8,173 nt of DNA from UBA5359 sp028699365 [NCBI: bacterium]. GTDB taxonomy: Bacteria > UBP13 > UBA5359. Positions within the stretch are counted from its first letter, which is position 1, and every line of letters begins with the position of its first letter. Shown here piece after piece: positions 1-5,624 of the stretch. The stretch spans positions 1-8,173 of the forward strand of contig JAQVUQ010000107.1 of NCBI GenBank assembly GCA_028699365.1, read 5' to 3'. The notes under the pieces are model-generated. The model was given only the letters and a program-made list of their open reading frames with translations, was not told the DNA's origin and ran no database searches. The position numbers and the translations under genes are program-made.

Positions 1-1
1 A

Positions 2-1096
2 TATCCCGGCAAGAGATACTACGGCGGCTGTGAGTTCGTCGATGTGGTGGAGACACTGGCCATAGACAGGGCAAAGAAGCTCTTTGGCGCCGAGCATGTC
101 AACGTTCAGCCTCACTCCGGTTCGCAGGCCAATATGGCCGCATACTTTGCCGTCCTTAAGCCGGGAGATACCATTCTGGCTATGGACCTGGCCCACGGCG
201 GCCACCTTACGCACGGACACAGAATGAACTTCTCCGGCCTGCTCTACAACGTCTGTTCCTACGGGGTCAGCCCGGAGGATCACCGCATAGATTACGATGC
301 TCTGCTGGCTCAGGCCAAAGAGTGCAAGCCTAAAATGATAGTGGCTGGTGCCAGCGCCTATCCGCGCAAGCTGGATTTTGAGCGCTTCCGCGCCATCTGC
401 GACGAGGTGGGTGCTTATCTGATGGTGGATATGGCTCACATTGCCGGGCTGGTGGCAGCCGGATTGCACCAGAGCCCGGTGCCTTACGCCGATTTCACCA
501 CTACCACCACCCATAAGACGCTGCGGGGTCCGCGGGCCGGTATGGTTATCTGCAAGGCGGAGTACGCCAAGGCGCTGGATAACGCTCTCTTTCCCGGGTT
601 GCAGGGCGGCCCGCTGATGCATGTGATCGCCGCCAAGGCGGTGGCGTTTAAGGAAGCCATGACGCCGGAATTCAAGCAGTATCAGCGTGATATACTCAGC
701 AACGCTGCGGCGCTGGCGGAGGAGCTTATCAAACGCGGCTTTGAACTGAGTTCCGGTGGCACGGACAACCATCTGATGCTGGTGGACGTGACCACCAAGG
801 ATATGACCGGCCTCGATGCCCAACTGCTCCTGGATGAGATAGGCGTAACGGTCAACAAGAATATGATACCTTTCGATAAGCTGAAACCGATGGTGACCAG
901 CGGCATACGAATAGGAACTCCGGCTGTAACTACCAGGGGCATGGGGGTAGAAGAGATGAAGGAGATAGCCCATATTATCGACGAGGTGCTCTCCAACTCC
1001 GATAACCGTCTGACCCTGGAATGGTCCAGGCATCGGGTCAAGGATCTTTGCAGCAAATTCCCGCTTTACCGGGACCTGGATACGGATTGCTGCTAA
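2..1096 (+). CDS. glyA: Serine hydroxymethyltransferase, 5' end outside the window
   Basis: PLP enzyme that interconverts serine plus tetrahydrofolate with glycine plus 5,10-methylene-THF in the cytosol. The frame is open from base 2, and 364 codons plus TAA are present; the family is usually about 415 residues, so roughly 50 N-terminal residues are missing. Visible hallmarks are YPGKRYYGG at the left edge, HSGSQAN, the active-site region [12 protein letters not shown], the aspartate stretch VDMAHIAGL, and the PLP-lysine motif [15 protein letters not shown] with the Schiff-base lysine codon at 515-517. GLQGGP and a C-terminal block with [15 protein letters not shown] complete the fold. The enzyme looks intact and nothing in the visible part is degenerate. 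The GTG at 44 is an internal valine codon, not a start. A hairpin and a tandem repeat separate it from the next gene, so it is probably the last gene of its own unit. Confidence 0.97.
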   Translation, partial: YPGKRYYGGCEFVDVVETLAIDRAKKLFGAEHVNVQPHSGSQANMAAYFAVLKPGDTILAMDLAHGGHLTHGHRMNFSGLLYNVCSYGVSPEDHRIDYDALLAQAKECKPKMIVAGASAYPRKLDFERFRAICDEVGAYLMVDMAHIAGLVAAGLHQSPVPYADFTTTTTHKTLRGPRAGMVICKAEYAKALDNALFPGLQGGPLMHVIAAKAVAFKEAMTPEFKQYQRDILSNAAALAEELIKRGFELSSGGTDNHLMLVDVTTKDMTGLDAQLLLDEIGVTVNKNMIPFDKLKPMVTSGIRIGTPAVTTRGMGVEEMKEIAHIIDEVLSNSDNRLTLEWSRHRVKDLCSKFPLYRDLDTDCC

Positions 1097-1112
1097 GCCG
1101 CCCAGGGGCGGC
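1097..1112 (+). terminator. Small GC hairpin directly after glyA, weak terminator candidate
   Basis: GCCGCC (1097-1102), loop CAGG, GGCGGC (1107-1112): a 6-bp all-GC stem starting on the base after the glyA stop. No T-tract follows immediately; T-rich sequence appears only about 50 nt later (TTTTGGATTTTTAATGG). It could slow polymerase or protect a 3' end, but it is not a classical intrinsic terminator. Confidence 0.35.
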
Positions 1113-1115
1113 AGG

Positions 1116-1143
1116 CTGAAGACTGAAGTCTGAAGGCTGAAGA
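1116..1143 (+). repeat. 7-bp tandem repeat, CTGAAGN x4
   Basis: Four consecutive heptamers, CTGAAGA, CTGAAGT, CTGAAGG and CTGAAGA, lie in the 113-bp gap between glyA and the deaminase gene. Only the seventh base varies. In rotated form the unit is TCTGAAG, one base away from TCAGAAG, the rotated unit of the array at 2671, so the two loci appear to hold the same repeat family. Confidence 0.85.
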
Positions 1144-1197
1144 TTATCAGCTTTGTATTTTGGATTTTTAATGGTGAACTATGCGGAAGAGGCATAG

Positions 1198-1203
1198 GGT
1201 GAT
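1198..1203 (+). promoter_or_regulatory. Ribosome binding site deciding the deaminase start
   Basis: GGTGAT pairs with the 3' end of 16S rRNA (ATCACC) and ends 6 nt before the ATG at 1210. The only upstream in-frame ATG, at 1171, runs into TAG at 1195-1197, so 1210 is the start. Confidence 0.6.
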
Positions 1204-1209
1204 ATCTGA

Positions 1210-1692
1210 ATGAATAAAGAGATTGTAAAATCCGGTCTGGAAACAACCGATCGTCCGGATTGGGATGCCTATTTTATGGAGATAGCGGCGGTGGTGGCCA
1301 AACGGGCCACCTGCGGTCGTCGCCGGGTGGGCGCCATCCTGGTCAAGGATAAGCGTATCCTGTCTACCGGCTACAATGGGGCGCCGTCCGGACTGCGGCA
1401 CTGCCTGGAGGTAGGGTGCCTGCGGGAGCGCCTGGGAGTTCCTTCCGGCGAGCGGGCGGAACTCTGCCGGGGGCTGCACGCGGAGCAGAATGCCATCATC
1501 CAGGCCGCTCTGCACGGCGTGCCCATAGAGGGAGCCGTTCTTTACTGTACCAACCAGCCTTGCTCTGTTTGTGCCAAGATGCTGGTAAATGCCGGTGTCA
1601 GGCGTATTGTTTTTACCGGCTCTTATCCTGACGAACTGGCTGTGGATATCCTTGGCGAAGCCGGGATAGAGATGACGATATTCAGAGGTTAA
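1210..1692 (+). CDS. comEB: Deoxycytidylate (dCMP) deaminase, ComEB family
   Basis: Zinc-dependent cytosolic deaminase of 160 residues, predicted to convert dCMP to dUMP for thymidylate synthesis. The cytidine/deoxycytidylate deaminase fold is clear: [25 protein letters not shown] at 37-61 (substrate-binding loop), HAE at 90-92 with His as zinc ligand and Glu as proton shuttle, and PCSVC at 117-121 supplying the two zinc cysteines. The GYNGAPSG loop and the cysteine-bearing insert before HAE (C65, C70, C86) favour a dCMP deaminase over tRNA adenosine or cytidine deaminases. The length fits the family. Start ATG 1210 has a GGTGAT site 6 nt upstream. The next gene starts 1 nt after the stop, so they are likely cotranscribed. 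With glyA just upstream, both products (dUMP and methylene-THF) are thymidylate synthase inputs; that link is inference. Competence-related roles attached to the ComEB name are not supported here. Confidence 0.93.
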   Translation: MNKEIVKSGLETTDRPDWDAYFMEIAAVVAKRATCGRRRVGAILVKDKRILSTGYNGAPSGLRHCLEVGCLRERLGVPSGERAELCRGLHAEQNAIIQAALHGVPIEGAVLYCTNQPCSVCAKMLVNAGVRRIVFTGSYPDELAVDILGEAGIEMTIFRG

Positions 1693-1693
1693 T

Positions 1694-2647
1694 GTGAATT
1701 CTTCCGTTTACTATGCCATATCGTTTGCGGCGGCTCTGGTCGTTTCATTGGCTCTGACGCCGCTGGTGCGCCTGATGGCTGTCCGGCTGGGAGCTGTCGA
1801 TCGTCCTCAGTCACGCAAGGTTCACAAAGAGCCTGTACCACTCTGGGGCGGTCTGGCCATTTATGCGGCTCTGGTCGTTGCGCTGGCGGGTATTTCCGTC
1901 CTGAGCGCTACGCCGATGACCATGCTTATGAAGGGAATAATAGTCGGTGGAGCGTTCATAGTGGTTGTCGGTATGGTGGACGATGCCGTCGGCATGCCTG
2001 CACGGCTGAAACTGGTCTTTCAGATAGTGGGAGCGCTGATACTGATAGGCTTCGGCGTGAGGGTGGATTTGCTTACCAACCCCCTCGGCGGCGGGTATAT
2101 CTATCTCGGTGGCTGGGGAGTGCTGATAACCATCTTCTGGGTAGTGGCCGTCACCAATGCCATAAATCTTATCGACGGGCTTGACGGGCTGGCTTCAGGT
2201 TTATCGGGCATAGCTGCACTGGCCTTTTTCGTTCTCTCGCTCAAGTTCGGTCACCTCTCCATCTCGATCATCTCCATGGCTCTGGCCGGAGCCTGTCTGG
2301 GCTTTCTCCGATATAATTTCAACCCGGCCAGTATATTCATGGGGGATACCGGCTCGATGCTGCTGGGCTACGTGCTGGCAGCCGTCTCCGTAGCCGGCGC
2401 CTTTAAAGGCGCCGCTGCCGTCATGCTGGCGCTTCCCGTTATTGTCCTGGGGTTACCCATCTTTGACGTTTCCTTTGCCATTCTGCGCCGTTTGCGGAAG
2501 GGCAATCCCATCTTCCAGGCCGATAAAGAGCATCTGCACCATCGCCTGCTCGACAGAGGATTGTCTCAGCGCCGGGCAGTCATGGTCCTGTATATGATAG
2601 GTATCGCCTGCAGTCTGCTGGCCATATATCTGTCTAATCTGCATTAG
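1694..2647 (+). CDS. wecA: WecA/TagO-type undecaprenyl-phosphate GlcNAc-1-phosphate transferase
   Basis: Polytopic inner-membrane enzyme of 317 residues in the MraY/WecA (GT4) family, predicted to transfer a HexNAc-1-phosphate from a UDP-sugar to a polyprenyl phosphate, the first committed step of surface-polysaccharide or teichoic-acid-like polymer synthesis. About ten hydrophobic segments are visible. Motifs occur in family order: DRPQSRKVH (36-44) with PLWGGLAIY, the Mg-binding VDDAVGMPARLKL (95-107), NAINLIDGLDGLASG (155-169), FMGDTGSMLLGY (215-226), and the cytoplasmic HLHHRLLDRG loop (280-289), which marks the WecA/TagO branch rather than MraY. The start is GTG 1694: GAGG at 1685-1688 lies 5 nt upstream, and the gap to the deaminase stop is 1 nt. 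The nearest in-frame ATG (residue 28) would delete the first membrane helix. The last codons and the stop lie inside a perfect 32-bp palindrome. The exact sugar cannot be told from sequence. Confidence 0.92.
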   Translation: MNSSVYYAISFAAALVVSLALTPLVRLMAVRLGAVDRPQSRKVHKEPVPLWGGLAIYAALVVALAGISVLSATPMTMLMKGIIVGGAFIVVVGMVDDAVGMPARLKLVFQIVGALILIGFGVRVDLLTNPLGGGYIYLGGWGVLITIFWVVAVTNAINLIDGLDGLASGLSGIAALAFFVLSLKFGHLSISIISMALAGACLGFLRYNFNPASIFMGDTGSMLLGYVLAAVSVAGAFKGAAAVMLALPVIVLGLPIFDVSFAILRRLRKGNPIFQADKEHLHHRLLDRGLSQRRAVMVLYMIGIACSLLAIYLSNLH

Positions 2648-2670
2648 CCATCCATGGATGGCTAATGCAG
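2639..2670. repeat. Perfect 32-bp palindrome spanning the wecA stop codon
   Basis: CTGCATTAGCCATCCA is followed directly by its exact reverse complement, with the centre between 2654 and 2655. In RNA it folds as a 14-bp stem (2639-2652 with 2657-2670) closed by the tetraloop CATG. The left half holds the last wecA codons and the TAG stop (2645-2647). No T-run follows; a 7-bp tandem repeat begins at the next base. It could stabilise the 3' end of the mRNA or attenuate readthrough, or it may be an inverted duplication of the gene end. Confidence 0.92.
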
Positions 2671-2696
2671 GAAGTCAGAAGTCAGAAGTCAGAAGT
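2671..2696 (+). repeat. 7-bp tandem repeat, GAAGTCA x3.7
   Basis: Three perfect copies of GAAGTCA (2671-2691) and a partial GAAGT, starting on the base after the palindrome. The rotated unit TCAGAAG differs by one base from that of the array at 1116-1143. Confidence 0.9.
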
Positions 2697-2737
2697 GCAG
2701 GTCCGTTGTGAAAGTATTGGGGACCGTTTGCAGGTTA

Positions 2738-2755
2738 GGAGCCAGGAGCCAGGAG
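2738..2755 (+). repeat. 7-bp tandem repeat, GGAGCCA x2.6
   Basis: Two GGAGCCA copies and a partial GGAG. It is short on its own, but its 7-bp period matches the arrays on both sides, so it is probably part of the same class of element. The rest of the 185-bp gap between wecA and wecB (2697-2737, 2756-2800) shows only weak 5-bp inverted pairs and no convincing promoter. Confidence 0.7.
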
Positions 2756-2802
2756 TTTGGGCAGGTTATTTAGTCTTATGTCTGCCGGCAACTTATGCCT
2801 GG

Positions 2803-2830
2803 AACGAATAACGAATAACAAGGAACGAAT
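2803..2830 (+). repeat. 7-bp tandem repeat, AACGAAT type, containing the wecB ribosome binding site
   Basis: Four heptamers in exact 7-bp register: AACGAAT (2803), AACGAAT (2810), AACAAGG (2817) and AACGAAT (2824). The divergent third unit with the next base gives AGGA, the probable Shine-Dalgarno core for wecB, so the translation initiation region is made of repeat units. Confidence 0.75.
2821..2824 (+). promoter_or_regulatory. Ribosome binding site for wecB
   Basis: AGGA lies 8 nt before ATG 2833. An in-frame TAA at 2809-2811 blocks any longer frame, and no ATG, GTG or TTG occurs in frame between 2812 and 2832, so 2833 is the only usable start before the first conserved motif. Confidence 0.7.
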
Positions 2831-2832
2831 AC

Positions 2833-4023
2833 ATGGGAAGCCCGAAACCAACAACCAACAACCAACAACCAACAACCGCGCCTGAAGGGCGCTCCCGGCC
2901 CAGAGTTGCTGTAATCTTCGGGACCAGGCCGGAGGCCGTCAAGATGGCTCCGGTGGTACGGAGTTTCAAGGCGGAGAACAGTCTGGAAACAATCGTCATC
3001 GTCACGGCCCAGCACAGGGAGATGCTGGATCAGGTCATGGCCACCTTCGATATCGGCGCCGATTACGATCTCGATATCATGTCTCCCGGACAGAGCCTGA
3101 CTACCATTACCAATCGCGTGTTGACCGGTATAGACGATCTGCTGAAGAAGACTGCTCCGGATATGATACTGGTCCAGGGGGACACGACCACCGTTTTTGC
3201 CTCCTCGCTGGCAGCCTTTTATAACAGGGTGGCCGTGGGTCACGTGGAGGCCGGGCTGCGTACGGATGATAAATACAACCCCTTCCCTGAAGAGATAAAC
3301 CGCCGCCTTACCGGCGTCATGGCCGATCTGCATTTTGCTCCCACCACCGTTTCACGGGACAATCTTCTGCGGGAGGGCGTGCCTGCGGAGCGGATAATGG
3401 TCACGGGCAACACCGTTATCGATTCGCTGATGATGGTGGCTGGCCGGCCCTACTCCTTTGCCGGTGGAGAACTGGCCCGGCTGGAAGAGCATCCCGGCCG
3501 GGTGGTGCTGATAACGGCCCACAGGCGTGAAAACTGGGGTGCTCCCATGCTGAGCATAGCTCGTGCTCTGGCCCGGCTGGCGCATCGTTATCCCGATACG
3601 CTCTTCGTCTTTCCCATGCATCGTAATCCCGAGGTGCGCAGAGTCGTAGCCGGGGAACTGGCCGATCGGACTAACGTCATGCTGATAGAGCCGCAGGACT
3701 ACGAGCCTTTTGTCCACCTGATGAAGCGCAGCCATCTTATCATCACCGATTCCGGCGGCGTTCAGGAGGAAGCTCCGTCGCTGGGTATTCCCGTGCTTGT
3801 GTTGCGTGAGCGCACCGAGCGTCCGGAAGCGGTCGACGTGGGGACCGTTCGTCTGGTAGGCACCGATGAGGAGAACATCTTTACCCAGTCGGTCGAGCTT
3901 ATGGATGATGAGGAAGCTCGCCGAAAGATGGCTGGAACGGCCAACCCTTACGGCGACGGCAAATCCTCGGAGCGTATTCTGGCCGGAGTTATGCGATACT
4001 TCAATCTGGAGGTGGTTATATGA
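2833..4023 (+). CDS. wecB: UDP-N-acetylglucosamine 2-epimerase (non-hydrolysing)
   Basis: Cytosolic GT-B-fold enzyme of 396 residues, predicted to interconvert UDP-GlcNAc and UDP-ManNAc for surface polymer synthesis. Family motifs run in order: VAVIFGTRPEAVKMAP (25-40), QGDTTT (115-120), GHVEAGLRT (136-144), FPEEINRR (151-158), HRRENWG (230-236), SGGVQEEAPSLGIPVL (307-322) and RERTERPE (325-332). The catalytic acidic residues and UDP-binding His/Arg positions look intact. Members usually begin only a few residues before the GTRPE strand; this one carries an extra segment of about 23 residues, largely encoded by four CCAACAA heptamers (residues 6-15 read PTTNNQQPTT), which is probably disordered and not catalytic. 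The next in-frame ATG (2944) would remove GTRPE. The stop overlaps the following usp start by 4 nt (ATGA), so translation is probably coupled. With the upstream wecA it forms a UDP-HexNAc polymer pair, though repeats separate them. Confidence 0.95.
   Translation: MGSPKPTTNNQQPTTAPEGRSRPRVAVIFGTRPEAVKMAPVVRSFKAENSLETIVIVTAQHREMLDQVMATFDIGADYDLDIMSPGQSLTTITNRVLTGIDDLLKKTAPDMILVQGDTTTVFASSLAAFYNRVAVGHVEAGLRTDDKYNPFPEEINRRLTGVMADLHFAPTTVSRDNLLREGVPAERIMVTGNTVIDSLMMVAGRPYSFAGGELARLEEHPGRVVLITAHRRENWGAPMLSIARALARLAHRYPDTLFVFPMHRNPEVRRVVAGELADRTNVMLIEPQDYEPFVHLMKRSHLIITDSGGVQEEAPSLGIPVLVLRERTERPEAVDVGTVRLVGTDEENIFTQSVELMDDEEARRKMAGTANPYGDGKSSERILAGVMRYFNLEVVI
2848..2877 (+). repeat. 7-bp tandem repeat CCAACAA x4.3 inside the wecB coding region
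   Basis: Four perfect CCAACAA copies (2848-2875) and a trailing CC, beginning 15 nt after the wecB ATG. The unit has no stop in any + strand frame. Since 7 is not a multiple of 3, gain or loss of one copy shifts the frame; the two alternative frames then meet TGA at 2883-2885 and TAA at 2912-2914. Confidence 0.93.
4008..4013 (+). promoter_or_regulatory. Ribosome binding site for the usp gene, inside wecB
   Basis: GGAGGT ends 6 nt before ATG 4020, within the last codons of wecB. It supports independent or coupled initiation at the ATGA overlap. Confidence 0.7.
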
Positions 4024-4448
4024 AATATAAGTCGATTCTCGTTCCGATCAACGGCGCCGATTATGCGGAAGAAATGATTGAGCTGGCCTGTAAACTGGCC
4101 GATCGGGATGAGGCCGAGCTTCATGTCCTTTACGTTTACGTCGTTCCCCGGACACTGCCTATCGACGCCTCGGTTCCCGTGGAGGAGAACAAGGGAGCGG
4201 AGGTGCTGGCTCGTGCCGAGGCGGCAGCCGCAGCCGCCGGCGTAGGTATCAGGACTCATTTCTATCAATCGCGCTCCGCCGGTGTCTCCATTCTGGATGC
4301 CGTAGAGCGTCTGCAGGCGGATCTTGTGGTTCTGGGCGTAAGCGGCGAGCCGCGGGTAGGCGGTATCTTCTTTGGTGCCACTACCAGCCTCGTCCTGAAA
4401 AATGCGCCCTGTCGGGTATTAATCGGCAGAGCCGGCATGGAGGTTTGA
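4020..4448 (+). CDS. Universal stress protein, UspA family
   Basis: Single-domain Usp of 142 residues, the usual length, expected to be a cytosolic dimer. It starts with the typical KSILVPINGADYAEEMIELA strand-helix and ends with the nucleotide-loop block LGVSGEPRVGGIFFGATTSLVLKNAPCRVLI (105-135, key residues G106, G109, G119). The ATP-binding consensus G-x2-G-x9-G-(S/T) is nearly met: spacing is exact, but Ala120 replaces the Ser/Thr, with Thr121 just after. The first strand's acidic nucleotide contact (usually VxxDGS) is asparagine or aspartate at N11/D14, so nucleotide binding is likely but not certain. The gene is coupled to wecB by a 4-nt overlap and followed 1 nt later by a TrkA-type gene. 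Usp proteins often sit next to transporters, so regulation of ion transport is a reasonable inference. Confidence 0.9.
   Translation: MKYKSILVPINGADYAEEMIELACKLADRDEAELHVLYVYVVPRTLPIDASVPVEENKGAEVLARAEAAAAAAGVGIRTHFYQSRSAGVSILDAVERLQADLVVLGVSGEPRVGGIFFGATTSLVLKNAPCRVLIGRAGMEV
4439..4444 (+). promoter_or_regulatory. Ribosome binding site for the first TrkA-type gene
   Basis: GGAGGT within the last usp codons ends 5 nt before ATG 4450, confirming that start and tight coupling to usp. Confidence 0.65.
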
Positions 4449-4449
4449 C

Positions 4450-5100
4450 ATGAAGATAGTAATTATGGGCTGCGGCCGTGTAGGTGTGCTCCTGGCCAGA
4501 ATACTGGACAGCGAGGGGCACGAGGTGTCGGTGATAGACAGGGATGTTTTGGCGTTTGACGATCTTTGCCAGGGATTCCAGGGGCGCATGGTCACCGGCA
4601 ACGGCATCGATGCCGATGTGCAGCGCGAGGCAGGCGCCGAGGGTGCCGATGCCTTTGTGGCCGCTACCAGGGATGACAACACCAATATCATGGCCGCGCA
4701 GGTGGCCAGGGAGATATTCGGAATCCCCAAAGTCGTGGCCAGAATATACGATCCGGACAGGGAGCATATCTTCAACGAACTGGGGCTGGAAACCATCTGT
4801 CCCGTCACGGTGGGGGCGTTTCAGATAAGAAACGCCATCCTTGCCGGAGCGCTGAGGCGTACGCCTCTGGAAGCCGGCAATCTGGAACTGATCGAGACTG
4901 CGCTCCCGGAAGGGCTTGACGGCAGGAGCGTTCGCGATATCCAGAGCCCCGGCGAGGTCAGGGTTGTTGCCTTGCAGCGGGAAGGTTTATCGATGATACC
5001 CGTCGGAGATACCAAATTGAAGAGCGGCGATGTCATGACCGTCGTCATCTCCAGGGATGTTCTGCCCAGGCTGCAGGCGGTTTTGGGCATAGAGGCATGA
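4450..5100 (+). CDS. trkA: TrkA/KtrA-type potassium regulatory protein with RCK_N and RCK_C domains
   Basis: Cytosolic regulatory subunit of 216 residues, expected to form a ring that gates a TrkH/KtrB-type K+ channel in response to NAD(H) or ATP/ADP. The N-terminal RCK Rossmann domain starts at residue 1: KIVIMGCGRVGVLLA gives the glycine loop GCGRVG (7-12), Asp30 ends the second strand, and TGNG (49-52) and the AATRDDNTNIMAAQVA helix (71-86) follow. The RCK_C (TrkA_C) domain covers about 145-213, with GRSVRDI and LKSGDVMTVV. One N plus one C domain of this length matches KtrA-like proteins rather than the 450-residue tandem TrkA of enterobacteria. It lies 1 nt after usp and 21 nt before a second TrkA-type gene. 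No membrane subunit (TrkH/KtrB) is in the window, so its partner must be elsewhere. Confidence 0.92.
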   Translation: MKIVIMGCGRVGVLLARILDSEGHEVSVIDRDVLAFDDLCQGFQGRMVTGNGIDADVQREAGAEGADAFVAATRDDNTNIMAAQVAREIFGIPKVVARIYDPDREHIFNELGLETICPVTVGAFQIRNAILAGALRRTPLEAGNLELIETALPEGLDGRSVRDIQSPGEVRVVALQREGLSMIPVGDTKLKSGDVMTVVISRDVLPRLQAVLGIEA

Positions 5101-5106
5101 TTATTG

Positions 5107-5114
5107 AAGGGAGG
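5107..5114 (+). promoter_or_regulatory. Strong ribosome binding site setting the second TrkA start at ATG 5122
   Basis: AAGGGAGG ends 7 nt before ATG 5122. A longer frame opens at TTG 5104 but would place this site inside the coding region and add MKGGNP before the conserved first strand, so 5122 is preferred. Confidence 0.8.
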
Positions 5115-5121
5115 AAATCCC

Positions 5122-5577
5122 ATGTACGTGATATTGGTGGGAGGCGGTAAGGTCGGTTATTACCTTACCAAAACTCTGTTGGCCGAGGGGTTCGAAGTTA
5201 CGCTGATCGAAAAGAACAGAAGTATATTCGAGAAGCTTTTCCAGGAGTTCAAGGGTTCCGTAGTCCTGGGAGACGGCACGGATATCAAGGTTCTGCACGA
5301 TGCCGGGGCCGGACGGGCCGATCTGGTGGCTTCAGTGACGGGATACGATCAGGACAATCTGGTAGCCTGCCAACTGGCTAAAAGAAAGTTCGGCGTGGGG
5401 CGGACCATAGCCAGAGTGAACAATCCCAAAAATGAAGAGATCCTGCGTCGTCTGGGAGTGGATACCACGCTTAGCAGCACCCGGGTCATCTTCAGCCTGA
5501 TCGAGCAGGAAGTGGCTCATGGCGGTTATGTCTCCTCGCTGACAAAGGATATATTCAGCAACCCGGAAGGCAAATAA
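5122..5577 (+). CDS. TrkA-N (RCK_N) domain protein, no C-terminal RCK_C domain
   Basis: NAD(H)-binding regulatory protein of 151 residues, with a single Rossmann RCK_N domain: YVILVGGGKVGYYLT gives GGGKVG (7-12), Glu30 ends strand two (an acidic residue for ribose hydroxyls), LGDGTD lies at 49-54, the TGYDQDNLVACQLAK helix follows at 73-87 and RVNNPKNEEIL at 98-108. The chain ends about ten residues after the domain, so the RCK_C ligand domain of its neighbour is absent; this looks like the natural end, not a frameshift, because the next gene's own signals follow. ATG 5122 is chosen over TTG 5104 because of the strong upstream ribosome site. A tandem pair of unequal TrkA-type proteins resembles the two-gene arrangements (such as CeoB/CeoC) known in Actinobacteria and suggests a mixed ring; that is inference. 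Confidence 0.9.
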   Translation: MYVILVGGGKVGYYLTKTLLAEGFEVTLIEKNRSIFEKLFQEFKGSVVLGDGTDIKVLHDAGAGRADLVASVTGYDQDNLVACQLAKRKFGVGRTIARVNNPKNEEILRRLGVDTTLSSTRVIFSLIEQEVAHGGYVSSLTKDIFSNPEGK

Positions 5578-5610
5578 ACTTCCGAACTCTATTGGCTCGG
5601 GTAGTTTTGC

Positions 5611-5615
5611 GGAGG
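5611..5615 (+). promoter_or_regulatory. Ribosome binding site for the stalk-subunit gene
   Basis: GGAGG 9 nt before ATG 5625. It favours 5625 over the TTG at 5592, which would add an unneeded 11-residue MARVVLRRIGL leader covering this site. Confidence 0.65.
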
Positions 5616-5624
5616 ATAGGGCTT

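Noticed and set aside
1171-1197. Nine-codon mini-frame (MVNYAEEA) just upstream of the deaminase, possible leader peptide
   Set aside because: It has no clear ribosome site and no attenuator hairpin, and ends just before the deaminase ribosome site; chance is sufficient.
2699-2786. Weak inverted pairs GGTCC/GGACC and GGCAG/CTGCC in the wecA-wecB gap as a riboswitch or terminator
   Set aside because: Stems are 5 bp with loops of 16 nt or more and no T-tract; no known riboswitch core was recognised.
2671-2877. CRISPR array or iteron-type replication origin
   Set aside because: Units are only 7 bp, directly abutting, with no spacers, and different units follow one another; no DnaA-box cluster or replication gene is present.
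2776-3333. Long minus-strand open frame opposite wecB
   Set aside because: It lies opposite a gene with all family motifs, has no recognisable protein character and reads the repeat array as a monotonous VVGCWLL-like stretch; it is a codon-bias shadow.
5104-5121. TTG start at 5104 giving a longer TrkA-N protein
   Set aside because: It would bury the strong AAGGGAGG site and add six residues before the conserved strand; ATG 5122 is better.
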